A model generated the notes under the pieces. The model worked only from the letters and a program-made list of their open reading frames with translations. It was not told the origin of the DNA and searched no databases. 64,000 nucleotides of DNA. Source: Paractinoplanes toevensis. GTDB lineage: Bacteria > Actinomycetota > Actinomycetes > Mycobacteriales > Micromonosporaceae. The stretch is taken from positions 1 through 64,000 of the forward strand of contig NZ_BOQN01000083.1 in assembly GCF_018332695.1 (NCBI RefSeq), in the 5' to 3' direction. The position numbers were made by a program, and so were the translations under genes. Each line of letters starts with the position of its first letter. Within the stretch, counting starts at the first letter, position 1. Shown piece by piece: positions 8,520-15,892 of this stretch.

Positions 8520-9646
8520 TGGCCCGCACCCTGCTGATCACCAACGACTTCCCGCCCCGCCCCGGCGGCATCCAGCAGTTCGTGCACAACCTGGCCGTCC
8601 GCCAGCCGCCCGGGTCGGTGGTGGTCTACGCCTCGACCTGGAAGGGCGCCGAGAAATTCGACGCCGAGCAGCCGTTCGAGGTGGTGCGCGAGCAGACCGG
8701 CGTGCTGCTGCCCACCCCCGCGGTGGCACGGCGGGCCGCCGAGCTGGCCCGCGCGCACGACTGCGACCGGGTGCTGTTCGGCGCGGCGGCCCCGCTCGGC
8801 CTGCTCGCCGACGGCCTGCGCCGCAACGCCGGTGTCACCCGCGCGGTCGCCATCACCCACGGCCACGAGATCGGCTGGGCGGCCCTGCCCGGCGCCCGCC
8901 AGTTGCTGCGCCGCATCGCCCGGGGCAACGACGTGATCACCTACCTCGGCGACTATCAGCGAGTCCGGCTCGACCGCGCCCTGCACGGCCTGACCCACCT
9001 CGAACGCCTGGCCCCCGGCGTCGACATCGAGGCGTTCCATCCCGGGGTCGACGGCTCGGCGGTGCGCGCGCGTTACGGCCTCACCGGCCGGCCGGTGATC
9101 GTGTGCGTCTCCCGGCTGGTCCCGCGCAAGGGTCAGGACATGCTGATCCGCGCCCTGCCGGCCATCCGCCGCCGGGTCCCCGGTGCCGCGTTACTACTGG
9201 TCAGCGGCGGCCCCTACCGCCCCAAACTGGAACGCCTGGCCCGCGAGCAGGGCGTCGAGTCCGACGTGATCTTCACCCGTTCGGTCCGGTGGGCCGAGCT
9301 GCCGGAGCACTACGCGGCCGGCGACGTCTACGCCATGCCCTGCCGCACCCGGGCCGCCGGCCTGGACGTCGAAGGCCTGGGCATCGTCTACCTGGAGGCG
9401 TCGGCCACCGGCCTCCCGGTGGTCGGCGGCGACTCGGGCGGCGCCCCCGACGCGGTCCGCGAGGGCGAGACGGGCTACGTGGTCGGCGGCCACGACCTGC
9501 CGACCCTGACGTCCCGGCTGGTCGACCTCCTGTCCGACCCCGCTCGGGCCCGGGCGATGGGGGAGGCCGGCCGCGCATGGGTCGAGCAGGAGTGGCGCTG
9601 GGAGACCCAGGCCGCCCGCCTGACCCACCTCCTCGACGCGGGCTGA
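8519..9646 (+). CDS. pimB: GDP-mannose-dependent PIM mannosyltransferase PimB' (GT4)
   Basis: A 375-residue GT4 glycosyltransferase with a GT-B fold. The N-terminus TLLITNDFPPRPGGIQQF is nearly the hallmark of PimB' (Rv2188c family), which adds the second mannose to phosphatidylinositol monomannoside at the inner membrane face. The donor-site E-x7-E motif is EGLGIVYLE. VCVSRLVPRKGQD marks the start of the C-terminal Rossmann half. The end of the gene lies in a 23-bp tandem repeat, so the last eight residues (LTHLLDAG) are repeat-encoded. Overlaps the protease gene by 1 nt. Assignment to PimB' is strong at family level. Confidence 0.88.
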   Translation: MARTLLITNDFPPRPGGIQQFVHNLAVRQPPGSVVVYASTWKGAEKFDAEQPFEVVREQTGVLLPTPAVARRAAELARAHDCDRVLFGAAAPLGLLADGLRRNAGVTRAVAITHGHEIGWAALPGARQLLRRIARGNDVITYLGDYQRVRLDRALHGLTHLERLAPGVDIEAFHPGVDGSAVRARYGLTGRPVIVCVSRLVPRKGQDMLIRALPAIRRRVPGAALLLVSGGPYRPKLERLAREQGVESDVIFTRSVRWAELPEHYAAGDVYAMPCRTRAAGLDVEGLGIVYLEASATGLPVVGGDSGGAPDAVREGETGYVVGGHDLPTLTSRLVDLLSDPARARAMGEAGRAWVEQEWRWETQAARLTHLLDAG

Positions 9647-9689
9647 CCCACCTCCTCGACGCGGACTGACCCACCTCCTCGACGCGGAC
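9621..9689. repeat. 23-bp tandem repeat x3 over the pimB stop codon
   Basis: Three copies (9621-9643, 9644-9666, 9667-9689) of a unit beginning TGACCCACCTCC and ending GCGGAC. They are identical except for one base in copy 1. The TGA that opens copy 2 is the pimB stop codon, so copy 1 is coding and copies 2-3 are not. Because 23 is not a multiple of 3, gain or loss of a unit leaves the frame end unchanged. Confidence 0.9.
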
Positions 9690-9737
9690 TGGCCCGCCGC
9701 CTGGCTGGGCCGCCGCCTGGCTGGCCCGCCGCCCGGC
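9690..9737. repeat. 16-bp tandem repeat x3
   Basis: Three near-identical copies of TGGCCCGCCGCCTGGC (units at 9690, 9706 and 9722, one or two mismatches) directly follow the 23-bp array. Confidence 0.85.
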
Positions 9738-9947
9738 TGCGGCGCGGCCTGGGTCGGACCGGGGCGTCGCACTCGTCGGCGTGAATGAATTCGGCTGCGT
9801 CCGGAACCCGATGGACGGGGGCGTGACCCCGGCGTAGGAAGGGGTTTGGAGCTTCCGGTGCGCGGCGTTGCGCGCTGCCCGTGCGTCGCGCGCGCCCGAG
9901 CGCGGACGCGGAGCTCGCGCTGAGGGACCCCCGAGACGGAGCCTCCG
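9738..9947. other. non-coding spacer before ABC transporter gene
   Basis: With the two repeat arrays this makes a gap of about 300 nt. I see no supported gene, RNA or clear terminator. The only distinct element is a GGAG ribosome site at 9938-9941 for the ABC gene. Confidence 0.5.
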
Positions 9948-12194
9948 ATGTCGGACGCCTTCTCCGAAACCGACCTCGCCGCCGAAACCGACCTTCGCGC
10001 TGGGACCAGCCCTCCAGCCGGGGTGAGCCCTTCAGCCGGGGTGAGCCCTTCAGCCGGGGTGAGCCCTTCAGCCAGGGTGAGCCCTTCAGCCAGGGCGAGC
10101 CTTCCCGCCGAAACCAACCTTCCGGCGGGGACCAGCCCTCCGGCGGGGACCAGCCCTCCGGCGGGGACCAGCCCTCCGGCGGGGACCAGCCCTCCGGCGG
10201 GGGCGAGCCTTCCCGCGGAGCCCGGCGGCGCTGGGGAGCCCGGCGGCGCTGGGGAACCCGGTCGCGCTGGGGAGCCCGGCCGCTCGGCCGACTCCGGACG
10301 GGCTACCGCGCGGGCCGATGTCGAGCGGGAGCTCGATGACGGCGAACTTGAGCTTCCCTATTGGCTGACCAGCACGGAAGAGGCGGCCAACACCTCCTTT
10401 ATGCGGATGCTGCGGCGGCTGCCGAAACTGCTGCGGGACGCCTGGGTGATCGCCTGGCAGGCCGATCGGCGGACCACGATCGCGGTCGCCGCGTTGCAGG
10501 TCGCGGCGGGGGCGGCCAGTGCGGTCGGGCTGATCAGTGTGGTCGGGGTGTTCGACGGGCTGCTGCAGGCCGGGCCGACACCCGAGCGCGTGCGGGCCGC
10601 CGTACCCTCGCTGTTGCTGTTGATCGGTGCCCTGACCGTGCGGGGCGCGCTCACCGCGGCCGCCTCGGCGGCCAACGGCCGGCTGTCGCCCAAGGTCTAC
10701 CAGGCCGCTGAGATGCGGCTGTTGAACCTCACCACCCGGGTCGACCTGGCCACCTTCGACGATCCGGACTGGCGGGACGCCATGGAGCGGGCCCGCGACC
10801 GGGGCATCTCGGCGGCCGAGCAGCTCGTCGACCGGGCCATCGAGCTCGCCACCAACCTGATCGGGCTGGCCGCGGCAGCGGGAGTGTTGGCCGTGCTGCA
10901 CCCGGTGCTGCTGCCGTTGCTGGTGTTGTCGGTGGTGCCGGTGGCGTGGGCGGCGGTCCGGTCGGCGCGGCTCGGGCACCGGCGGGTGTTGCGGCTCATC
11001 GCGGTCTGGCGGCGGCAGCGGATGCTGGCCGAGCTGCTCGCCGCGCGGGAGCCGGCGCCCGAACTGCGGGCCTTCACGCTGCGGGAGTTCCTGCTCGACG
11101 AGGTGCGCCGGCTGCTCGCCATCTCCACCAACGAGGAGATCCGGGTGGCCGGGCGGATGGTGCGCACCACCCTGGTCGGCACGGTGCTGAGCGCGGTCGC
11201 CACCGGTGTCACCTACGGGGTGCTGCTGTGGCTGCTCTGGACGGGACGGATGGAACTCGCCGCGGGCGGTGCCGCGGCGTACGCGATCAATATGGGTATC
11301 GGGAAGCTGCGGGAGCTGGCCTTTACCGCCAACCGGGTGTTCGAGCAGGGTTTGTATTTCAACGACTTCCAGGGCTTCTGCGAGCTGTCCCGGCTGCGGG
11401 CAGAACCGTCGCCGGGCGGTGTGGCGCCGGACGGCTTCCGGGAGATCCAGCTCGACCGGGTCACCTTCCGTTATCCGGACGCCGACCGCCCGGCCGTCCG
11501 CGAGGTGAGCCTGACCCTTCGCCGCGGCGAGATCATCGCCCTGGTCGGGGAGAACGGTTCCGGCAAGTCGACCCTGGCCGCACTGCTCGCCGGCCTGTAC
11601 CGCCCGCAGCACGGCACCGTCACCTGGGACGGTCAGGACGCGGCCGGCCTCGATCCGGACACGGTGCGGGAACGCGTCGCCGTGGTGATGCAGGAACCGA
11701 CCCGCTGGCCGCTCTCGGCCCGCGCCAACATCACCATCGGCCGTCACGACCGGGTCGTGGAGACCGCGCTCGTGCACGCGGCGGCCCGGGCCGGCGACGC
11801 CCACGAGTTCGTGATGGAGCTGACCCGGCAGTACGAGACGCTGCTGTCCCGGCACTTCACGGACGGCGCCGACCTCTCCGGCGGGCAGTGGCAGCGGCTG
11901 GCGGTGAGCCGGGCCTTCTACCGGGACGCGCCGCTGCTGATCTGCGACGAGCCCACCGCGAATCTCGACGCCCGGGCCGAGCACGACGTCTACCAGCGGC
12001 TTCGGGAGCTGGCGTCGGGCCGGACGGTCGTGTTGATCACGCATCGGATGGCGAGTGTGCGGGAGGCCGACCGGATCTACGTGCTCGACCACGGCGCGGT
12101 AGTCGAGCAGGGTGATCACGAGGAGCTGATGGCGGCGAAGGGTATCTACGCGCAGCTGTTTACGCTGCAGGCCAGCGCCTATCAGTCGGCGTGA
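9948..12194 (+). CDS. ABC exporter (fused membrane and ATPase domains) with N-terminal hexapeptide repeats
   Basis: A 748-residue half-transporter. Residues 7-114 are 18 consecutive hexapeptides (types ETDLAA, GVSPSA, GTSPPA, EPGGAG), low-complexity and probably unstructured. A six-helix membrane domain spans about 150-480. The ATPase follows with Walker A GENGSGKST, signature LSGGQWQR, Walker B LLICDEPTANLD and an H-loop ITHRM. The ATG has GGAG 6 nt upstream, so the repeat region is probably translated; no good internal start lies before the membrane domain. It is unusually long at the N-terminus for a type IV exporter. It may pair with itself. The substrate is unknown. Confidence 0.85.
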   Translation: MSDAFSETDLAAETDLRAGTSPPAGVSPSAGVSPSAGVSPSARVSPSARASLPAETNLPAGTSPPAGTSPPAGTSPPAGTSPPAGASLPAEPGGAGEPGGAGEPGRAGEPGRSADSGRATARADVERELDDGELELPYWLTSTEEAANTSFMRMLRRLPKLLRDAWVIAWQADRRTTIAVAALQVAAGAASAVGLISVVGVFDGLLQAGPTPERVRAAVPSLLLLIGALTVRGALTAAASAANGRLSPKVYQAAEMRLLNLTTRVDLATFDDPDWRDAMERARDRGISAAEQLVDRAIELATNLIGLAAAAGVLAVLHPVLLPLLVLSVVPVAWAAVRSARLGHRRVLRLIAVWRRQRMLAELLAAREPAPELRAFTLREFLLDEVRRLLAISTNEEIRVAGRMVRTTLVGTVLSAVATGVTYGVLLWLLWTGRMELAAGGAAAYAINMGIGKLRELAFTANRVFEQGLYFNDFQGFCELSRLRAEPSPGGVAPDGFREIQLDRVTFRYPDADRPAVREVSLTLRRGEIIALVGENGSGKSTLAALLAGLYRPQHGTVTWDGQDAAGLDPDTVRERVAVVMQEPTRWPLSARANITIGRHDRVVETALVHAAARAGDAHEFVMELTRQYETLLSRHFTDGADLSGGQWQRLAVSRAFYRDAPLLICDEPTANLDARAEHDVYQRLRELASGRTVVLITHRMASVREADRIYVLDHGAVVEQGDHEELMAAKGIYAQLFTLQASAYQSA
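9966..10289. repeat. 18-bp minisatellite, 18 units in three sub-arrays
   Basis: A continuous 18-bp period runs through the 5' end of the ABC gene. It comprises two degenerate units, a GGGTGAGCCCTTCAGCCG-type block (10021-10110), a TCCGGCGGGGACCAGCCC block with four perfect copies (10121-10192) plus one variant, and a GAGCCCGGCGGCGCTGGG block (10218-10271). Homogenised neighbouring copies indicate recent duplication. All units stay in frame. Confidence 0.93.
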
Positions 12195-12241
12195 GTGGGA
12201 TCGCAGCGACGATCGCAACCTGGGCGTGCCACAGTTGGCCC

Positions 12242-12925
12242 ATGGACGTGCTGGGTATCGGCGTCATCGTCGCCGTGCTGGTGGTCGCCACGACGATCGG
12301 ACTGTGGCGCCGGCGGACCGACGGCATGATCCGCGACGAGGCCGCCGACAAGCGGAAACGCGCCGGCCTTCTGGCGGCGGCCGGCCTCGAGGTCGTCGAG
12401 TTGCCGGACCGTAAGTCGCCGTCGGCCAACGCCGCGACGGCCGCGAAGGCCGCCTCCGGGGCGGCCGCGGCCGCGTTCCACGGCGGCGTAGGGGTGGGCG
12501 GCGCCGCCTCGAAAACGGCCGACGGGCGCCCGGGCGTGGTCCCGGATGCACGGGAGGAGCCGGGCGTCGTCGAGGAGAACTCGCCGGACGCGAGCACGGT
12601 GGGGGAGAGCCTCGATCAGGGTCTGCTCGACCGGCTCGGGGTCGGGCCGGCACCGGTGACGCTGTTGCAGTTCTCGTCGGCGTTCTGTGCGCCGTGCCGG
12701 GCGGTGCGGCGGGTCAGCACCGAGGTGGCCGCGCTGCTGCCGGGCGTCCAGCACGTGGAGGTCGACGCCGAGAGCCACCTGGCCGAGGTGCGCGAGTTGA
12801 ACATCTGGCGCACCCCGACCCTGCTGATCGTGGACGCCGGCGGTCACGTGGTGAAGCGGGCCACCGGCGTCCCGAGCAAGCCCCAGCTGATCGCCGCCGT
12901 GGCGGACCTCCTTCCCGAGGCTTGA
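12242..12925 (+). CDS. membrane-anchored thioredoxin-like protein
   Basis: A 227-residue protein. An N-terminal hydrophobic segment (LGIGVIVAVLVVATTIGLW) followed by RRR gives a single membrane anchor. An Ala/Gly-rich linker follows, and a thioredoxin fold fills about the last 110 residues with the redox motif CAPC (FSSAFCAPCRAV) and the cis-Pro region WRTPTLLIV. By anchor topology the domain could face the cytoplasm; this is uncertain. An in-frame GTG at 12191 overlaps the ABC stop and is an alternative start adding 17 residues. ATG was chosen because the anchor then begins immediately. A DUF4395 gene, its usual partner in other actinomycetes, lies 1.9 kb downstream. Confidence 0.8.
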   Translation: MDVLGIGVIVAVLVVATTIGLWRRRTDGMIRDEAADKRKRAGLLAAAGLEVVELPDRKSPSANAATAAKAASGAAAAAFHGGVGVGGAASKTADGRPGVVPDAREEPGVVEENSPDASTVGESLDQGLLDRLGVGPAPVTLLQFSSAFCAPCRAVRRVSTEVAALLPGVQHVEVDAESHLAEVRELNIWRTPTLLIVDAGGHVVKRATGVPSKPQLIAAVADLLPEA

Positions 12926-12960
12926 CGCCGGACACCGGGCTCTGGGCTCGGCGAGGTCAG

Positions 12961-14193
12961 TCAGCCGGTGGTGGCCTCGGCCAGCTCGGGCGGGGTGGTC
13001 GGGGGCGCGGTCGCCTGCGTCGCGCGGGTCAGGTCGCGCACGCCGGGGATCAGCAGCTGGGAGACGCCGGCCAGGAACAGCACGCCGGCGCAGACGGTCA
13101 GGACCGGGCTGGTGCCGAACCGCGCCGACAGTGGGCCGGCCAGCGCGTTCCCGACCGGCATGGCCAGGTAGGAGGCCAGGTAGTCCCAGGAGGCGACCCG
13201 GCCCAGGGACGACTGCGGGATCCGGTCCTGCAGGGCGGTCTCCCAGGCCACGTCGAAGAAGATCAGGCCGGCCCAGCCGATCACCGCGCCGATCAGCACC
13301 GCGATGAGCTCGGCGGGCCACACGTACGCCAGCGCCCAGAGCGGCATCAGCAGGAGCGTGAGCCAGCCCGCCCGGAGCAACCGCCGGGGTTTGAAGCGCA
13401 GCGCGACCGCCGCGCCGATCAGGCCGCCGAGGCCCTCGGCCGCGGCGATGAAGCCGGCCGCGGAGGCGCCGCCGAGCCGCTCGATCGCGACGACCTGCAC
13501 CAGCACCAGGATCACACCGTTGGCGACGTGGTAGAGCGTGGCCCCGAGCAGGCCGCCGAGCAGCCAGTCCCGGCTGCTGATCTCGCGCCAGCCGGCGCCC
13601 AGCTCGCTGAGCATCGACGTCCTCGGCCCCCGCGTGGTGCGGACGCGCAGCAGCAGGCAGGCGGCCATCGAGGCGAGGAAGCTGGCCGCGTTGACCCCGA
13701 AGCCGGCGGGTGCGCCGAACGCCGCCACGGTGAGGCCGCCCAGCGCCGGGCCGACCACCGAGCTGCCGGTCTGCAGCATGCTGAGCGTCGCGTTCGCCGA
13801 CTGCCGGCGGTCGGCCGGGATGATCAGCGGGCGCAGGGCGGCCATCGCCGGGTTGAAGAAGCTGCCGGCCGCGGAGGAGACGGCGGCCAGGGTGCACAGC
13901 AGGGCAAGGTGGTAGCCGCCGGCGGCGAACATGACGGCCATCGCGGCCGCGGCCAGCAGCCGGATCAGGTCGGAGAAGACCATCAGCCGCTGCGGCTGGA
14001 GCCGGTCGGCCCAGACGCCGCCGAACAGCGAGCTGATCAGCGTGAACGTGACCGAGCAGGCCATCACGAGGCCGAGGTCGCGGGCGCCGCCGCCGGTCGA
14101 CACGACGGCCACGGCCAGGGCGACGGTCTGGAAGCCGTTGCCGATCCAGGACAGGGTCTGGCCCGCGGCGAGCAGGCGGAAGTCGGTGAACAC
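12961..14193 (-). CDS. MFS transporter
   Basis: A 410-residue major facilitator protein with about 12 hydrophobic segments. FGGVWADRLQPQRLMVF is the loop 2-3 MFS motif (G-x3-D-R-x3-R). It resembles the enterobactin/macrolide-type exporters of the MFS_3 class. GTG at 14193 was chosen because it directly precedes FTDFRLLAAGQTLSWIGNG, the usual start of this family. Its start lies 12 nt from an 18-bp palindrome and it diverges from a MarR gene, so it is probably MarR-regulated efflux. The gene ends convergently with the thioredoxin gene. Confidence 0.84.
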   Translation of the reverse strand: MFTDFRLLAAGQTLSWIGNGFQTVALAVAVVSTGGGARDLGLVMACSVTFTLISSLFGGVWADRLQPQRLMVFSDLIRLLAAAAMAVMFAAGGYHLALLCTLAAVSSAAGSFFNPAMAALRPLIIPADRRQSANATLSMLQTGSSVVGPALGGLTVAAFGAPAGFGVNAASFLASMAACLLLRVRTTRGPRTSMLSELGAGWREISSRDWLLGGLLGATLYHVANGVILVLVQVVAIERLGGASAAGFIAAAEGLGGLIGAAVALRFKPRRLLRAGWLTLLLMPLWALAYVWPAELIAVLIGAVIGWAGLIFFDVAWETALQDRIPQSSLGRVASWDYLASYLAMPVGNALAGPLSARFGTSPVLTVCAGVLFLAGVSQLLIPGVRDLTRATQATAPPTTPPELAEATTG

Positions 14194-14204
14194 GTTCGAG
14201 ACAG

Positions 14205-14222
14205 TAGTTCGACGTCGAACTA
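14205..14222. promoter_or_regulatory. 18-bp perfect palindrome, probable MarR operator
   Basis: TAGTTCGAC followed by its exact complement GTCGAACTA, centred in the 55-nt gap between the divergent MFS and MarR starts. The position would cover the promoter of both genes. Confidence 0.75.
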
Positions 14223-14235
14223 TTAGCAATCGAAT

Positions 14236-14241
14236 TACACT
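14236..14241 (+). promoter_or_regulatory. -10 element, leaderless MarR gene
   Basis: TACACT, 7 nt before the GTG at 14249. The palindrome at 14205-14222 overlaps the -35 region. Confidence 0.5.
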
Positions 14242-14248
14242 GAGATCC

Positions 14249-14755
14249 GTGACGGATGAGAGAGACGGCGTGGATCTGCACGTCGCCCGCTGGGCGGCGT
14301 TCTGGAAGGACGATCCCCGGTTCGAGCCCGAGATCGAGGGCGCCCTGGTGCGGATGAACGACATCCACAAGTGGGCCCGTCGGGCCGACGCCGCCGCGTT
14401 CGCCGGCAACGAGGCCTTCACCATGGAGGACTACAAGACGCTGCACGCGCTGATGGTGCAGCCGCACCCGATGGAGGCCACCCCGGCGCAACTGGCCGAC
14501 GCCACCCACGTGACCAGGGCCGCGATGACCAGCCGGCTTGACCGGCTGGAGTCGGCCGGCCTGGTCACCCGCCAGGTCGACCCGGCCGATCGGCGGCGGG
14601 TGATCGTCCGGCCGACGGCGACCGGGCGCGCCGAGTGGAACAAGCACATCTTCGAGGGGATGGCCCGTGACCGGCAGATGCTGAGCGCCCTGTCGCCGGA
14701 CGAGTTGGTGCAGCTCAACGCCCTGCTGCGAAAGGTAACCAAATCTATCGAGTAG
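14249..14755 (+). CDS. MarR-family transcriptional regulator
   Basis: A 168-residue winged-helix regulator. The helix-turn-helix is around ATPAQLADATHVTRAAMTSR and the wing follows as VDPADRRRVIVRPTATG, the D-x-R-D-x-R-like MarR signature. GTG at 14249 is supported by a -10 box 7 nt upstream, although the frame stays open further left into the MFS gene. Divergent from the MFS exporter with a palindrome between them, so it probably represses both. The effector is unknown. Confidence 0.86.
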   Translation: MTDERDGVDLHVARWAAFWKDDPRFEPEIEGALVRMNDIHKWARRADAAAFAGNEAFTMEDYKTLHALMVQPHPMEATPAQLADATHVTRAAMTSRLDRLESAGLVTRQVDPADRRRVIVRPTATGRAEWNKHIFEGMARDRQMLSALSPDELVQLNALLRKVTKSIE

Positions 14756-14809
14756 GTAGTGATCAGGCTCACGGCGCGCTCACCAGGAAAAACAGCGAGG
14801 CTTCGAGAC

Positions 14810-15220
14810 ATGGAACTCGACCCCCGCGGGCAGCGCTTCGCCGCGGCATTGACCAGCGCCGTCATCATCCTGGTGCTGGCGACCGGCTCGGGCTGGCTCG
14901 CGCTGGCCCAGGCCGTCGTCTTCGCGATCACGGCCCTCGATCCACGCAAGGGTCCGTACTCGTACGTCTATCGTGCCCTGATCCTGCCGCGCCTCGGCCC
15001 GCCGACCGAGCGGGAGCCCGTCGCTCCCGTCCGGTTTGCCCAGACTGTCGGTCTTGCCTTTCTGGGCCTGAGCGCGGTCGGCTATCTCACCGGGCTGACC
15101 ACGCTGGGCGTGGTGGCGGCCGCGTTCGGCCTGCTCGCGGCATTCCTGAACGCGGCCTTCGGACTCTGTCTGGGCTGCGAGGCCTACTTGTTGATCAAGC
15201 GGGCTTCGGTCCGGGCCTAG
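14810..15220 (+). CDS. DUF4395 integral membrane protein
   Basis: A 136-residue protein with four hydrophobic segments and the family features LDPRGQRFAAALTS near the start, PRLGPPTEREP in the middle and NAAFGLCLGCEAYLL near the end. The CxxC pair LCLGCE fits a redox role. DUF4395 genes are often next to thioredoxin-like genes in actinobacteria; here the thioredoxin is 1.9 kb upstream, beyond the MFS/MarR pair. ATG at 14810 has GCGAGG about 9 nt upstream. The stop overlaps the stop of the opposite response-regulator gene by 4 nt. Confidence 0.82.
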   Translation: MELDPRGQRFAAALTSAVIILVLATGSGWLALAQAVVFAITALDPRKGPYSYVYRALILPRLGPPTEREPVAPVRFAQTVGLAFLGLSAVGYLTGLTTLGVVAAAFGLLAAFLNAAFGLCLGCEAYLLIKRASVRA

Positions 15221-15885
15221 AACTTCGGCGCGTCGGGGGCCTCGAGCAGGCCGAGTCGCAGCGCGGTCATCAGGGCCTGGGCCCGGTTGGCCGCGCCGAG
15301 CTTCTCGTAGAGCTTCGAGATGTGCGTCTTGGCGGTCGACTCCGAGACGAACAGCTGCTTGGCGATGCCGGCCACGCTCATGCCGTCGGCCAGCAGGCGA
15401 AGCACCTGACCCTCGCGGGGGGAGAGCTGCGGGCCGGACGGGGCGAGCCGGCGCTTCATGGCCTCGGCGAGGTCGGCGGCGGTGAACGCGCTCGGCGCCG
15501 AGGCGGCGTGCCGGGCCGCGGCCACGACCTCGTCGGCCGGGGCGGTCTTCGGCACGAACGCGCTGGCGCCGGCCTCGAGCGCACCGAACAGCTGGTCGTC
15601 GCCCGCATACATCGTCAGCACGACGATGCCCATGTTGGCATTGTTCTTTCGCAGGGCCTTGGTGGCCTCGAGACCGCTGCCGTCGGGCAGGCGCAGGTCC
15701 ATGATCACGACGTCCGGCTGCAGGGCGCCGGCCTGGCGCACCGCCTCGGCGGCCGTGGCGGCCTCACCGACGACCTCGAACTGGCGGTCGCGCTCGAATG
15801 CGTGTCGCAGCCCCTTACGAATCAGGTCGTGATCGTCGACAAGGAGGACCTTGGTGCGCGTGGTCGGCGCAGGACTGGTCGACAT
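15217..15885 (-). CDS. NarL/LuxR-type response regulator
   Basis: A 222-residue two-component regulator. The receiver domain begins VLLVDDHDLIRKG, with the phospho-acceptor Asp at about residue 63 (IMDLRLPDG) and the conserved Lys in VPKTAPAD. The LuxR helix-turn-helix (about 155-215) has LSPREGQVLRLLADGMS and SESTAKTHISKLYEKLGA. It follows its histidine kinase gene after a 7-nt gap, so the pair is an operon. Output genes are unknown. Confidence 0.92.
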   Translation of the reverse strand: MSTSPAPTTRTKVLLVDDHDLIRKGLRHAFERDRQFEVVGEAATAAEAVRQAGALQPDVVIMDLRLPDGSGLEATKALRKNNANMGIVVLTMYAGDDQLFGALEAGASAFVPKTAPADEVVAAARHAASAPSAFTAADLAEAMKRRLAPSGPQLSPREGQVLRLLADGMSVAGIAKQLFVSESTAKTHISKLYEKLGAANRAQALMTALRLGLLEAPDAPKF

Positions 15886-15892
15886 GCTCGGG

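Noticed and set aside
9781..9837. Short frame starting GTG in the pimB-ABC gap (about 18 codons)
   Set aside because: No ribosome site, no recognisable product, and short frames are common by chance in this composition.
12182..14647. Long minus-strand frame over the thioredoxin gene and the MFS gene
   Set aside because: Arg/Pro-rich low-complexity translation with no domain; the MFS and thioredoxin frames carry clear family motifs.
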